Shown here piece by piece: positions 35,440-43,511 of a stretch of DNA of 64,000 bases. Position 1 is the stretch's first letter; the number at the start of each line of letters is the position of its first letter. Made by a program: the position numbers and the translations under genes. Below the pieces are notes generated by a model. That model saw only the letters and a program-made list of their open reading frames with translations, searched no databases and was not told where the DNA came from. Origin of the DNA: an uncultured Methanomassiliicoccus sp. (GTDB taxonomy: Archaea > Thermoplasmatota > Thermoplasmata > Methanomassiliicoccales > Methanomassiliicoccaceae); the NCBI GenBank assembly GCA_944319735.1, contig CALUEU010000005.1, positions 98,298 through 162,297 on the forward strand, in the 5' to 3' direction.

Positions 35440-35755
35440 GCGGGTTATTGATTCCTCAAACCCCTTCCCTTTACCTTTTTTTAATAAGATACTATTTTTA
35501 AATTTATATATTTTTAAATCTGAACTAAATTTTGATACGTCACTTTCAATGCGTTAATGGAATATAATCAGTTTCAGATCCAAAGAAAATTCTAAACACC
35601 TACTAAGTTTTCAATGATTTAAATTTCTAAATCTAACATTTGAAACATCCGTATGCTTTGCAGTTTCATCTTTGTACTAAAGAATAACGCATTATGGCAG
35701 CAATCACGGCGTAACCATTATTTGTAGAGGGGCACTATCTCCAAATGGTTTCAAA
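35440..35755 (+). terminator. mtaB downstream region with poly-T terminator
   Basis: T-runs after pyrimidine-rich sequence (seven T at 35476-35482) follow mtaB closely and fit archaeal intrinsic termination. The rest of this 316-base gap is AT-rich with no supported gene. The mtnA gene lacks an obvious ribosome site; its promoter must lie in the last ~100 bases. Confidence 0.5.
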
Positions 35756-36763
35756 ATGAATGTTCTTACAGATAACGGAAGTATCGACATTAGAGCAGTA
35801 TGGTTTGAGAATAACTGTGTAAAAATGATCGATCAGAGAGTTTTACCTCATAAATTTGAAATTATAGAATTCAAGGATTATCTGGACGTTGCTGAAGCCA
35901 TTCGCAATATGACTGTCCGCGGTGCACCTGCTATCGGAGCTTCCGCAGCTTACGGAATGGCTTTAGCATATTTGCAGGGAGCAGATTTATCCAAAGCTGC
36001 AGCAGATCTGAAATCCACCCGTCCCACCGCTTTTGATTTATTCTATGCAGTAGACAGAATGCTGGAAGCCTCTGAAAATAAAGAAAATCTGGTTGATGCA
36101 GCTAACGGTTATGCTGATAAAATAGTTGATAAATGCCGTAAGATCGGAGAATATGGAGCAGAATTGATTGCAGATGGAAATGTCATCATGACACACTGCA
36201 ATGCTGGTGCTCTGGCTACCGTTGATATCGGTACTGCTCTGGCACCCATGAGAGTTGCCAAAAACCAGGGTAAGAATATATTCGTATACACTTCTGAAAC
36301 CCGTCCCCGGCTGCAGGGTATGAAATTAACTGCCTGGGAACTTTTGAATGAAGGCATTCCGCACAAGATCATTGCTGATGGAGCATCCGGTGCAGTGATG
36401 AGGAAAGGCGTCGACATGATAATCGTCGGAGCTGACAGGATCGCTGCAAATGGGGACTTTGCTAACAAAATCGGAACATATGACAAAGCTGTTTTAGCTC
36501 ATGAACTGGGCATTCCGTTTTATGTCGCAGCTCCCGTATCTACCTTTGATTTCAGCATATCTAGTGGAAAAGAGATTGTAATCGAAGACCGCAGCGAAGA
36601 TGAAGTTACAGAAATAGATGGAATCAGGATTGCTCCTGAAGGCTGCAGCGCTCTCAACCCCTCTTTTGATATGTCTGAAGCTAAGTACGTTAAAGGTTTC
36701 ATAACTGAGATGGGTGTTTTAGCTCCAAATGAGATAGAACGTATCCGCAAAGCAAGTATGTGA
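35756..36763 (+). CDS. mtnA: S-methyl-5-thioribose-1-phosphate isomerase family protein
   Basis: A 335-residue aldose-ketose isomerase of the MtnA/eIF2B-like fold. The substrate loop TVRGAPAIGASAAYG (about 58-72), the catalytic Cys in MTHCNAGALATVD (about 144-156) and the Asp in GADRIAANGDFANKIGTY (about 222-239) are all present, so it is MtnA and not an eIF2B subunit. It isomerises 5-substituted ribose-1-phosphates (from methylthioadenosine or 5'-deoxyadenosine). The class II aldolase gene follows after 10 bases and would split the product. Confidence 0.93.
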   Translation: MNVLTDNGSIDIRAVWFENNCVKMIDQRVLPHKFEIIEFKDYLDVAEAIRNMTVRGAPAIGASAAYGMALAYLQGADLSKAAADLKSTRPTAFDLFYAVDRMLEASENKENLVDAANGYADKIVDKCRKIGEYGAELIADGNVIMTHCNAGALATVDIGTALAPMRVAKNQGKNIFVYTSETRPRLQGMKLTAWELLNEGIPHKIIADGASGAVMRKGVDMIIVGADRIAANGDFANKIGTYDKAVLAHELGIPFYVAAPVSTFDFSISSGKEIVIEDRSEDEVTEIDGIRIAPEGCSALNPSFDMSEAKYVKGFITEMGVLAPNEIERIRKASM

Positions 36764-36773
36764 AGGTGTAAAT

Positions 36774-37406
36774 GTGTTCCAGGACCGTATATTAAAATGC
36801 AAGCTTTCTCAGGATTTAGCAGACATCGGTAAATTGCTGTATGAAAAGCGTCTGACAATTGCCAGCGGAGGGAACATGAGCGTTCGTTCTGAAGGATCAA
36901 TGCTGATCACGCCTTCCGGTGTCTGTAAGGGAATGCTGTCTGCAGAAGACATGATTGAGATTGACATTTCATCGGGAGAAATAGTCGGTGAAGGAAAACC
37001 CTCAATCGAGACACCTTTCCATCTGGGAATTTATCGTTCCAGGCCCGATGTAAATGCAGTCATCCACTGCCATCCTGTTTTTTGTACGGTCTTAGCAATT
37101 CAGGGAAAAGACCTCCATACTAACCTTACACCCGAATCTTTAATGATTTTAGGAAAAGATGTTCCGATGATTCCTTATGATACTCCCGGCTCAGACGGAC
37201 TGGCTGAAAAACTGATTTCTGCCATGGGAACAAACAAAGCATGCATAATGCAGAACCATGGTGCATTAGTAGTCGGCAAAAACCTGATGGATGCATTCTT
37301 TAGGATGGAAACCCTTGAATACATTGCCACTTTACAATTGAAATGCGGTGAAGTGCCGGGTCTTCCAGAAGACGAGATTGAAAGGGTACTTGCTATGAGC
37401 AAATGA
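36774..37406 (+). CDS. Class II aldolase (fuculose-1-phosphate aldolase-like)
   Basis: A 210-residue zinc aldolase. Start GTG 36774 has AAGGTG about 5 bases upstream. SGGNMSVR is the phosphate-binding loop, ETPFHLGIYRSRPDVNAVIHCHPVF (positions about 77-101) holds catalytic Glu and two zinc His ligands, and MQNHGALVVG the third. Members cleave 5-deoxy or 5-methylthio ribulose-1-phosphate into dihydroxyacetone phosphate and an aldehyde. Directly behind mtnA, it fits a 5'-deoxyadenosine or methylthioadenosine salvage shunt. Methanogens are thought to use such a route to recycle the 5'-deoxyadenosine released by radical SAM enzymes. Confidence 0.88.
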   Translation: MFQDRILKCKLSQDLADIGKLLYEKRLTIASGGNMSVRSEGSMLITPSGVCKGMLSAEDMIEIDISSGEIVGEGKPSIETPFHLGIYRSRPDVNAVIHCHPVFCTVLAIQGKDLHTNLTPESLMILGKDVPMIPYDTPGSDGLAEKLISAMGTNKACIMQNHGALVVGKNLMDAFFRMETLEYIATLQLKCGEVPGLPEDEIERVLAMSK

Positions 37407-37417
37407 TGGTGTTACCG

Positions 37418-38500
37418 ATGATAATTGTAACAAAGTGGTTTGGAGTATTTTTAGTTGACAAAGACAAAGTAGTCCGCAGCATCCTGTTTGAAAAGAATCC
37501 AAACACTATCGCGCAGAAACTTTCAATCGTCCAGCGTGGTGAAATTCTTCCAGAGGAAGAGCAGCTAGCTGGAAAACACATTCATGTGGCTGAAGCAAGA
37601 ATGTCGTCACTGGGCAGACCGGAATTCTGTGACTCTTCCTTTATTCATCCTGAAGATTTCGGTTATTCTCCCCAGCTTATGCAGAAAGTAATGATTGAGC
37701 TGGGAAAGATGAGGATCAGAGAACCTCTATCACCTGACAGAGTTATTGTGCAGGCCGTAAGAGCTCTTGATGATGTAATTGACACAATCAACTTAATCAG
37801 CGAAAGGCTGCACGAGTGGTACGGCCTCTATTTTCCGGAACTTTCAGATTATGCAGCTGATGAAAGCTATGCCCGCATGATCTCTGAAAAAGAATCTAGA
37901 GACGATATCCTGGATGCCTTGGATCTTCGCTTAGAAACAGTGGGTTCAGAACTAGAACCTGTTGATTTAGATTCAGTAAAACATTTTGCTTCATCCCTTT
38001 ATTCTCTGTATGAAGAGAAAGAAAAGCTGGAAAAGTACATCAAAGACAGGATGGAAGAAGCGGCGCCTAATCTTTCTGCAGTTGTGGGACACAGCCTCGC
38101 TGCCAGACTGATCTCTCTGGCTGGAGGTCTGAAAAGACTCACCACTATGCCCGCAGGAACAGTCCAGCTCCTGGGTGCAGAAAAAGCTCTCTTTGCACAT
38201 CTGAAACAAGGTAAAAGACCTCCCAAGCACGGTATAATCTTCCAGCATCCTTTGATCCACCGGGCTGCGTATTGGCAGAGGGGAAAGATTGCCAGAGCAA
38301 TGTCCAACAAACTGTCACTGGCTGCTAAAATCGATTATTTCAAAGGTGAATTCATCGGAGACCAGCTTTATGAGGACCTCTGCAAAAGAGTGGAAGAAAT
38401 TCAGGAAAAATATCCGGAACCGCCTCCAAGAAAGGAACCCGCAAGACAAAATCGCAAGCCCAAAAAGCGTAACAATAACAAAAATAGAAAGATGAAATAA
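37418..38500 (+). CDS. nop5: Nop5/Nop56-Nop58 family C/D box RNP core protein
   Basis: About 360 residues from ATG 37418, preceded by GGTG; ATG 37403, overlapping the aldolase stop, is the alternative. A coiled-coil region spans about 110-215. The conserved Nop domain has SLAGGLKRLTTMPAGTVQLLGAEK and ALFAHLKQGKRPPKHGIIFQHP between about 240 and 290. The C-terminal ~35 residues are a Lys/Arg/Asn tail. It scaffolds L7Ae, guide RNA and fibrillarin for 2'-O-methylation. Fibrillarin is at 26.3 kb rather than adjacent. Confidence 0.94.
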   Translation: MIIVTKWFGVFLVDKDKVVRSILFEKNPNTIAQKLSIVQRGEILPEEEQLAGKHIHVAEARMSSLGRPEFCDSSFIHPEDFGYSPQLMQKVMIELGKMRIREPLSPDRVIVQAVRALDDVIDTINLISERLHEWYGLYFPELSDYAADESYARMISEKESRDDILDALDLRLETVGSELEPVDLDSVKHFASSLYSLYEEKEKLEKYIKDRMEEAAPNLSAVVGHSLAARLISLAGGLKRLTTMPAGTVQLLGAEKALFAHLKQGKRPPKHGIIFQHPLIHRAAYWQRGKIARAMSNKLSLAAKIDYFKGEFIGDQLYEDLCKRVEEIQEKYPEPPPRKEPARQNRKPKKRNNNKNRKMK

Positions 38501-38534
38501 AATTTCCTGTAATATTGCGCTTTCGACCAGCAAG

Positions 38535-38544
38535 TTATATAAAT
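38535..38544 (+). promoter_or_regulatory. TATA box of the aIF5A gene
   Basis: The sequence ttatataaat is centred about 34 bases before ATG 38574, with the predicted transcript start a few bases before the ATG. No ribosome site is seen, which fits a nearly leaderless mRNA. Confidence 0.55.
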
Positions 38545-38573
38545 AGCTGGTGTTTTCCCTTTTTTAGATTACT

Positions 38574-38954
38574 ATGTGGACTCAGGCTGAAGTAAGGGAA
38601 CTCAAAGTAGGTCGTTACATGCTTATTGATGAGGAACCCTGTAAGATCATTTCCATCGATACATCCAAACCTGGAAAACACGGCGAAGCTAAAGCTCGTA
38701 TAGAAGCTGTAGGCTTATATGATGGAAAAAAGAGAAGCGTTGTGCACCCAGTGAAACACAAAATCCAGGTGCCAATGATTGACAAAAGAAAAGGACAGAT
38801 TCTGAATCTTGCTGGTGATGAATTGAATATAATGGATCTTGAAACATACGAGCAATTCTCATTACCTGCTGATCCCGAATTTGCAGACCTTCAACCAGGC
38901 GACGAAGTTCTATACATGGTCGCAATGGGAAAACGCAAAATCATCAAAGTGTAA
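38574..38954 (+). CDS. eif5A: Translation initiation factor aIF5A
   Basis: A 126-residue protein with an N-terminal SH3-like domain and a C-terminal OB fold. The tip loop [18 protein letters not shown] sequence here reads [14 protein letters not shown] (about 26-39); its Lys between Gly and His is the site of deoxyhypusine/hypusine modification. The factor promotes peptide bond formation at difficult sequences. The modification draws its aminobutyl group from a polyamine, linking this gene with the putrescine genes aguA and aguB. Length and start are normal. Confidence 0.95.
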   Translation: MWTQAEVRELKVGRYMLIDEEPCKIISIDTSKPGKHGEAKARIEAVGLYDGKKRSVVHPVKHKIQVPMIDKRKGQILNLAGDELNIMDLETYEQFSLPADPEFADLQPGDEVLYMVAMGKRKIIKV

Positions 38955-38965
38955 AACCAATCATG

Positions 38966-38979
38966 GGGGCTACAGCCCC
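38966..38979 (+). terminator. Terminator hairpin after aIF5A
   Basis: GC-rich arms ggggc and gcccc with a 4-base loop (taca), followed by a T-rich tail at 38983-38990. It lies 11 bases after the TAA stop codon. Confidence 0.7.
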
Positions 38980-39319
38980 ACATTATTTTTACATTCTAAT
39001 ATCCTTTAGAAGTTTTTGAGTATGAGCTTAGCAGATATATTCTGCAGCATTTGAGACTATTTGAAAAACTATAAGAATGGCAGATATGATTCTGCAGTTA
39101 TTAATTTTAGAAATTTGGCTTTTTTAGATGCAGCTAACAAGATTGAATATCGATTATACTTTTATTCTAGTGAAACTTTTTGTTGCAATACATATCTGTA
39201 TGATGAACATCAATCTTTTCATAATTAATTTATTTCAAATTTTAATCTATTATATTGCCTATTTATTTCTTAAAAATTACAAAAGGGTACAGGCTGAAAA
39301 GCACTGTCCCAGTTTTACA
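38980..39319. other. Gene-free region with paired palindromic repeats
   Basis: No protein gene is supported. Two near-identical dyads occur: gcagatatattctgcag at 39031-39047 and gcagatatgattctgcag at 39080-39097. Each is close to palindromic (gcaga...tctgc) and they are 49 bases apart. They lie downstream of the convergent aIF5A and glmM genes. The TG-rich frame at 39128-39328 is AT-driven and not a convincing gene. Confidence 0.45.
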
Positions 39320-40681
39320 TTACTTTAGATATTTTTTTATTGCTTCTGACAAAATTTTCTCACATTCGTTAGATCTTTCTTTTGCTTCCACTTCCGTCTT
39401 TGCTTCAGAATATATTCTAAACAAAGGTTCAGTTCCAGAAGGTCTTACGAGCGTCCATCCGTCAGAGTAGCAGATTTTGACACCATCTATGGTGTTTACT
39501 TCCTCACGTTCATACTGCTTTACAAGGTATGAGAGAACAGAATCTTTCAGATCATTGGGACATACAGTCTTGCGCTTATCCTGACTGTACTTAGGAAGTT
39601 TTTCTACAAGTTCTGACAGGGGCCCCTGCTTTGATACGATCTCAAGCATTTTAGCAGCAGTCATTGCTCCGTCTCTGCAGTACTGGTGCTTAGGGAAAAT
39701 CAATCCGCCATTTTCCTCTCCGCCGAAGACGGCATTTATTTCAATCATCTTTCTTGATACAATCGGTGCTCCCACTTTAGTGTAAACAATTTTTCCACCT
39801 TCTGCAGTTACTACATCCTCTACACAGTTGGAAGATGAAACAGGAGTTACCACAGTGCCGCCGTTGTTTTCTTTAACCATCTCAGAAGCTACGATTGCCA
39901 GGCTTTTGTCTCCGTAGAGGTAGTGACCTTTGTTATCTATGAATATGGTCCTGTCAGCATCGCCGTCATGTGCTATGCCTAAGTCAGCACCCGTTTCTTT
40001 TACAGTTGCAATCAAATCCTTCAGATGATCTTCCGTAGGTTCTGAAGGGTGTCCTGGAAATGTTCCCATAGGGTTGCCGTTCAGAGTGATCGCTCTTACT
40101 CCCAAATCATTCAAAAGCCTTGGTGAAGAAACGGTTGAAGCTCCGTTTGCACAGTCAAGAACGACCTTCAGCTCAGCATTCTTTATTGCCTGTACATCGA
40201 CTAAGTTTACAATTGAAGAGAGATATGAATCGACAGCTCCAGATCTTGGGTACATGGAACCGACCTGATTCCAGGCCATATTTGAAAACGATTTTTTGTA
40301 GTAATTCTTCTCAATTTCCTCTTCTTTATACCTTGGCATTTCAGTTCCATCTGCATCTATGCATTTGATGCCATTAAATTCTGGAGGATTGTGAGATGCA
40401 GTGATCATGATTCCGCCTGCAATATCATTAGATTTTACGTAATGCTGTACGACCGGGGTAGGAACCATGCCAAGATCGATTACATTAGCTCCAGAAGACA
40501 TGATACCGGCTGCAACTGCACTTTTCACCATGTCTGCAGATGTCCTGGGATCATTGCCAATTGCAATATTGCCTTTCATATAAGTTCCAATGGCCTTTCC
40601 CAGATCCATTGAAAGCTGTGCTGATAAATCTTGATTAATTACCCCTCTTACACCATTCGTTCCAAATAAGCGCTCACTCAT
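39320..40681 (-). CDS. glmM: Phosphohexomutase (phosphoglucosamine mutase family), copy 2
   Basis: A 453-residue paralogue of the gene at 21.4 kb. FGTNGVRGVINQDL is the N-terminus, ITASHNPPEFNG (about 94-105) carries the phosphoserine, AHDGDADRTIF (about 236-246) the metal site, GGEENGGLIFP the sugar loop and RPSGTEPLFRI the phosphate loop. The GEENGG form is that usually seen in GlmM of archaea. A separate nucleotidyltransferase gene lies upstream after 138 bases on the same strand. Which of the two copies makes glucosamine-1-phosphate is not decided by sequence. Confidence 0.92.
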   Translation of the reverse strand: MSERLFGTNGVRGVINQDLSAQLSMDLGKAIGTYMKGNIAIGNDPRTSADMVKSAVAAGIMSSGANVIDLGMVPTPVVQHYVKSNDIAGGIMITASHNPPEFNGIKCIDADGTEMPRYKEEEIEKNYYKKSFSNMAWNQVGSMYPRSGAVDSYLSSIVNLVDVQAIKNAELKVVLDCANGASTVSSPRLLNDLGVRAITLNGNPMGTFPGHPSEPTEDHLKDLIATVKETGADLGIAHDGDADRTIFIDNKGHYLYGDKSLAIVASEMVKENNGGTVVTPVSSSNCVEDVVTAEGGKIVYTKVGAPIVSRKMIEINAVFGGEENGGLIFPKHQYCRDGAMTAAKMLEIVSKQGPLSELVEKLPKYSQDKRKTVCPNDLKDSVLSYLVKQYEREEVNTIDGVKICYSDGWTLVRPSGTEPLFRIYSEAKTEVEAKERSNECEKILSEAIKKYLK

Positions 40682-40819
40682 GATATGTACACCTTATGAT
40701 CCGATTCAATATGCTGTTTTATAGTAATGTGTGATATTTGAACTTCCCTATGTCCATCTAGGCTACGCTTTATAGGGTAGTATATAACAATCTGACATTA
40801 TATTCAGAATATATAAAAG

Positions 40820-41785
40820 TCAATCTTTTGACAAAATATTATCGGTTACAACAGAGTTTTTTGTCACGACACAGCCTTGACAGATTACTGAGTTAGTTAT
40901 TACCGATCCTTCTTCAACCAGTGCGCCGCGCAGCAGCATGCTGTTTGATACAGTTACGTTTGATGATACAAGCACATCATCTTCTATGTACACGTTGGGA
41001 CCGACAGTGCAGTTTCTAAGATGTGACCTTTTTATTAAATTTTGTCCACTAAGCTTCACGTCGTCTTCCAATATAGCATCTGCAGAAACTTCTGCATATC
41101 CGTTGCTTAACAGAAGTTTCTGAGCGGCGATATAATTGGCTCTAGTCCCGCAGTCTATCCAGTATCCGCCGAACTCATAACCATACATGCCTTTATCTAG
41201 TATTTTGGGAAAGACTTGTTTTTCTATCGAGACGACACCGTCTGGTATATAATCAAAAATCTCTTTTTCAAAAATGTATGTTCCAGCATTTATCAGATTA
41301 GACAGAGCTTCTTCTTTTTTTGGTTTTTCTTGAAAAGTCTCTATTCTGGAATCTCTGCACCCGACAACACCGAATGCGGAAGGATCTTCCACTGTCCAGA
41401 GGGACATGCTGCCGATTCCGCCATGCAGTTTATGAAACTTCAGCATGTCATTGATGTCCAGCGAACAAACAACGTCGCCATTCATAACGATGAAAGTGTC
41501 ATCGAGATATCTGGAAACATTCTTGATCGCACCTCCGGTTCCTAGAGGTTCCTCTTCGCTGACTAGGATTATTGTTTTTCCTACATCATTTTCTTTAAAA
41601 TACTCTTCCAGCTTGTCCCGCATGTATGATACTGCCAAGACTACAGTGTCAACTTCGTCTGGCAGAGAATCAATAATGTGCATTACAAGCGGCTTTCCCA
41701 CCAACGGGATAAGCGGCTTTGGGATGTAGTTTGTTAGTGGACGCAACCTTGTTCCGAGTCCACCAGCTAAGATCAGTGCTTTCAT
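40820..41785 (-). CDS. Sugar nucleotidyltransferase with beta-helix tail
   Basis: A 321-residue NDP-sugar pyrophosphorylase. LAGGLGTRLRPLT (about 5-17) is the nucleotide-binding motif and VMNGDVVC (about 98-105) the metal-binding Asp; NLINAGTYIFEKE and IDCGTRANYI belong to the sugar-binding half. The C-terminal ~85 residues are hexapeptide repeats that form a short left-handed helix, as in mannose-1-phosphate guanylyltransferases. It probably makes GDP-mannose or UDP/dTDP-glucose. It pairs with phosphohexomutase copy 2. Confidence 0.88.
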   Translation of the reverse strand: MKALILAGGLGTRLRPLTNYIPKPLIPLVGKPLVMHIIDSLPDEVDTVVLAVSYMRDKLEEYFKENDVGKTIILVSEEEPLGTGGAIKNVSRYLDDTFIVMNGDVVCSLDINDMLKFHKLHGGIGSMSLWTVEDPSAFGVVGCRDSRIETFQEKPKKEEALSNLINAGTYIFEKEIFDYIPDGVVSIEKQVFPKILDKGMYGYEFGGYWIDCGTRANYIAAQKLLLSNGYAEVSADAILEDDVKLSGQNLIKRSHLRNCTVGPNVYIEDDVLVSSNVTVSNSMLLRGALVEEGSVITNSVICQGCVVTKNSVVTDNILSKD

Positions 41786-41798
41786 TATAATCTTAGTT

Positions 41799-42014
41799 TT
41801 ACATTGGAGAGATTCTCACAACGTTGTTGCCGCGAAGAACTACAGTGCCCAGACGGCGAGTCTGTTCTGCTGTGCGCTCTTCAGTCTCCTCAAGTACCAT
41901 GTTCATATAATCGTCATAACCCGCTAACTTTCCTTCAAGGATTCTTCCATCCTTGAGTAGTAGGGATATGCGGTGGTTCATTGATTTCTCCAGTAAAGCC
42001 AGGGGCATAACCAT
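41799..42014 (-). CDS. Sm-like archaeal protein
   Basis: A 71-residue LSm protein. Sm1 motif: ISLLLKDGRILEGKLAGYDDYMNMVLEETEE (positions about 16-46, with the D and N of the Sm1 loop); Sm2 motif: LGTVVLRGNNVVRI at the end. It forms a ring that binds oligo-U RNA. Start ATG 42014 or ATG 42008, two codons later. It is 13 bases upstream of the nucleotidyltransferase gene, on the same strand. Confidence 0.94.
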   Translation of the reverse strand: MVMPLALLEKSMNHRISLLLKDGRILEGKLAGYDDYMNMVLEETEERTAEQTRRLGTVVLRGNNVVRISPM

Positions 42015-42121
42015 GATTACTCACTTCCAAGTGGCATTGTGGATTCTTGATTTAAACTTTCCGTATTAATATGGGCTGAAAATCTGACTTTCATGCCATA
42101 TATCAGATTGCATTCAGGAGC

Positions 42122-42628
42122 TTAATTTCCTTTTGCCCGCTCTTCCAAATACTTCTTGATTGCAGTCGGGCTTGTACCGTTTATGCCGAAGTATTCCGGG
42201 AACTTTTTGGTAGTGCTCAGCACATAGCTGTGTCCTTTCTTTTTCATGGCGATTAGGCCAAGACTGTGAAGCTCTTTAACATCTGAGTATGTCTTGCTTC
42301 CCAGGGCATGAGCCAGATCACTCTGCATTACAGGCTGGTGATAAGCTATCCAGGTAGCTGTACGGAGAATATTGTCTGGAATTTCCTTGGGAGCGAAAGC
42401 CCTGCCGAAAGGAGCATACTCATCTTTCAGCAGCAGAGCGTAGCCGCTTCCCACCTTAGCAACTCTCAGAGACGTCTCCTTCTTCTCATATTCTGCTGTC
42501 AGATCCTTTACCGCCTTGCGGACAGTAGCTGACGGCAGCTGAGTCTGTATTTCCATGTCTGATATCTTAACCGGCTGTGGAGATGAAAACAGCACTGCCT
42601 CGATTATCCTTACAGGGTCCAAATCCAT
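42122..42628 (-). CDS. scpB: Segregation and condensation protein B
   Basis: A 168-residue kleisin-associated winged-helix protein. RIIEAVLFSSPQPVKISDM at the N-terminus and NILRTATWIAYHQPVMQSDL in the middle are the ScpB hallmarks, corresponding to its two winged helices. It binds ScpA in the SMC complex. It starts 1 base after the scpA stop codon and is the last gene of smc-scpA-scpB. Confidence 0.9.
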   Translation of the reverse strand: MDLDPVRIIEAVLFSSPQPVKISDMEIQTQLPSATVRKAVKDLTAEYEKKETSLRVAKVGSGYALLLKDEYAPFGRAFAPKEIPDNILRTATWIAYHQPVMQSDLAHALGSKTYSDVKELHSLGLIAMKKKGHSYVLSTTKKFPEYFGINGTSPTAIKKYLEERAKGN

Positions 42629-42629
42629 C

Positions 42630-43511
42630 TCATACCACCGAGTCTTCCGTTCCTATGATAATCTCTTCAGCTACTTCAGAAGAGATGTCTTCAATGGTGG
42701 CGATGTCCTTTTCAATTCTGACTTGAAGCCTGACTCTTCCATAAGGGGCGTCTTCCTGCCAGAGATCGATTTTTCCGTCCCTTGCTAAAAACAATACAGA
42801 CATGAAGATGGTTACCAGATCTTCTCTGCCCCCTTCCCAGATGTCTTCAATATCAATTTCTCCCGGACCGCATTTCATGATTCTGGCCCAGACGATTTCG
42901 ACATCGCGTTCCATATCGTCGTTATGTGCCTTTGTATCAAACTTCTCATCTTTGGGCTTGACATCTCTGACTCTGATTCGGGATAAATTCTGCTCTTCTT
43001 CCCTTCTTGCTTCCTCAAAAGCTTCTAGAAGTTCCACTAGAGTCACAGCACGAGAGCCTTTGCGCCTGACCACTTCATAAAGTGAAACCTCATCAGGCAT
43101 GCAGAGCAGTTCCCGCTCGCTGCCGTAATCGTCATAGAATTCGTCAATTGCTTCTTCTTCTCTTTCTTCAGAGCTTATGAGAATCTTTTCACTCTGCATT
43201 CTTAATATGGACCAGGCCATGAGCATTAATTTTCCGGCCAGTACGAAATTCACCTCGCTGTCCTTTACCTTCTCCGTATACAGCTGGGTAAAGCGCATCA
43301 GGTCAATGTCCCACGGATCCATATTGTTGTTGAGAACCAGATCGAATACAGTCTCAATCGACCTGTCAAGAGGATCATTGCTGGTAGTCTCTGAAGTGCT
43401 CTCTAGAATTCTTAAATAATTATCAATTTTTTCTGAACCGTTATTTTCGTCAATCATTGCTTTGTGAAATAGAAGGTGCTGCAGGACGCCTTCTGTGCCG
43501 GTGAATTTCAT
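42630..43511 (-). CDS. scpA: Segregation and condensation protein A (kleisin)
   Basis: A 293-residue kleisin. The N-terminal helical region contains NNNMDPWDIDLMRFTQLY, which matches the conserved DPWDI of ScpA, and KLMLMAWSILRMQSEKIL. An acidic linker (about 110-190) precedes a C-terminal winged helix that would clamp the SMC head. ATG 43511 overlaps the smc stop by 4 bases. ScpA bridges two SMC heads and loads condensin. Confidence 0.9.
   Translation of the reverse strand: MKFTGTEGVLQHLLFHKAMIDENNGSEKIDNYLRILESTSETTSNDPLDRSIETVFDLVLNNNMDPWDIDLMRFTQLYTEKVKDSEVNFVLAGKLMLMAWSILRMQSEKILISSEEREEEAIDEFYDDYGSERELLCMPDEVSLYEVVRRKGSRAVTLVELLEAFEEARREEEQNLSRIRVRDVKPKDEKFDTKAHNDDMERDVEIVWARIMKCGPGEIDIEDIWEGGREDLVTIFMSVLFLARDGKIDLWQEDAPYGRVRLQVRIEKDIATIEDISSEVAEEIIIGTEDSVV

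Noticed and set aside
35756..36763. eIF2B-like subunit instead of MtnA
   Set aside because: The catalytic Cys and Asp of the isomerase are both present and the aldolase neighbour fits the sugar pathway.
39128..39328. 66-codon frame in the AT-rich gap before glmM copy 2
   Set aside because: Composition-driven, with Ile/Leu/Phe-rich translation, no promoter or ribosome site, and it overlaps the end of the real gene.
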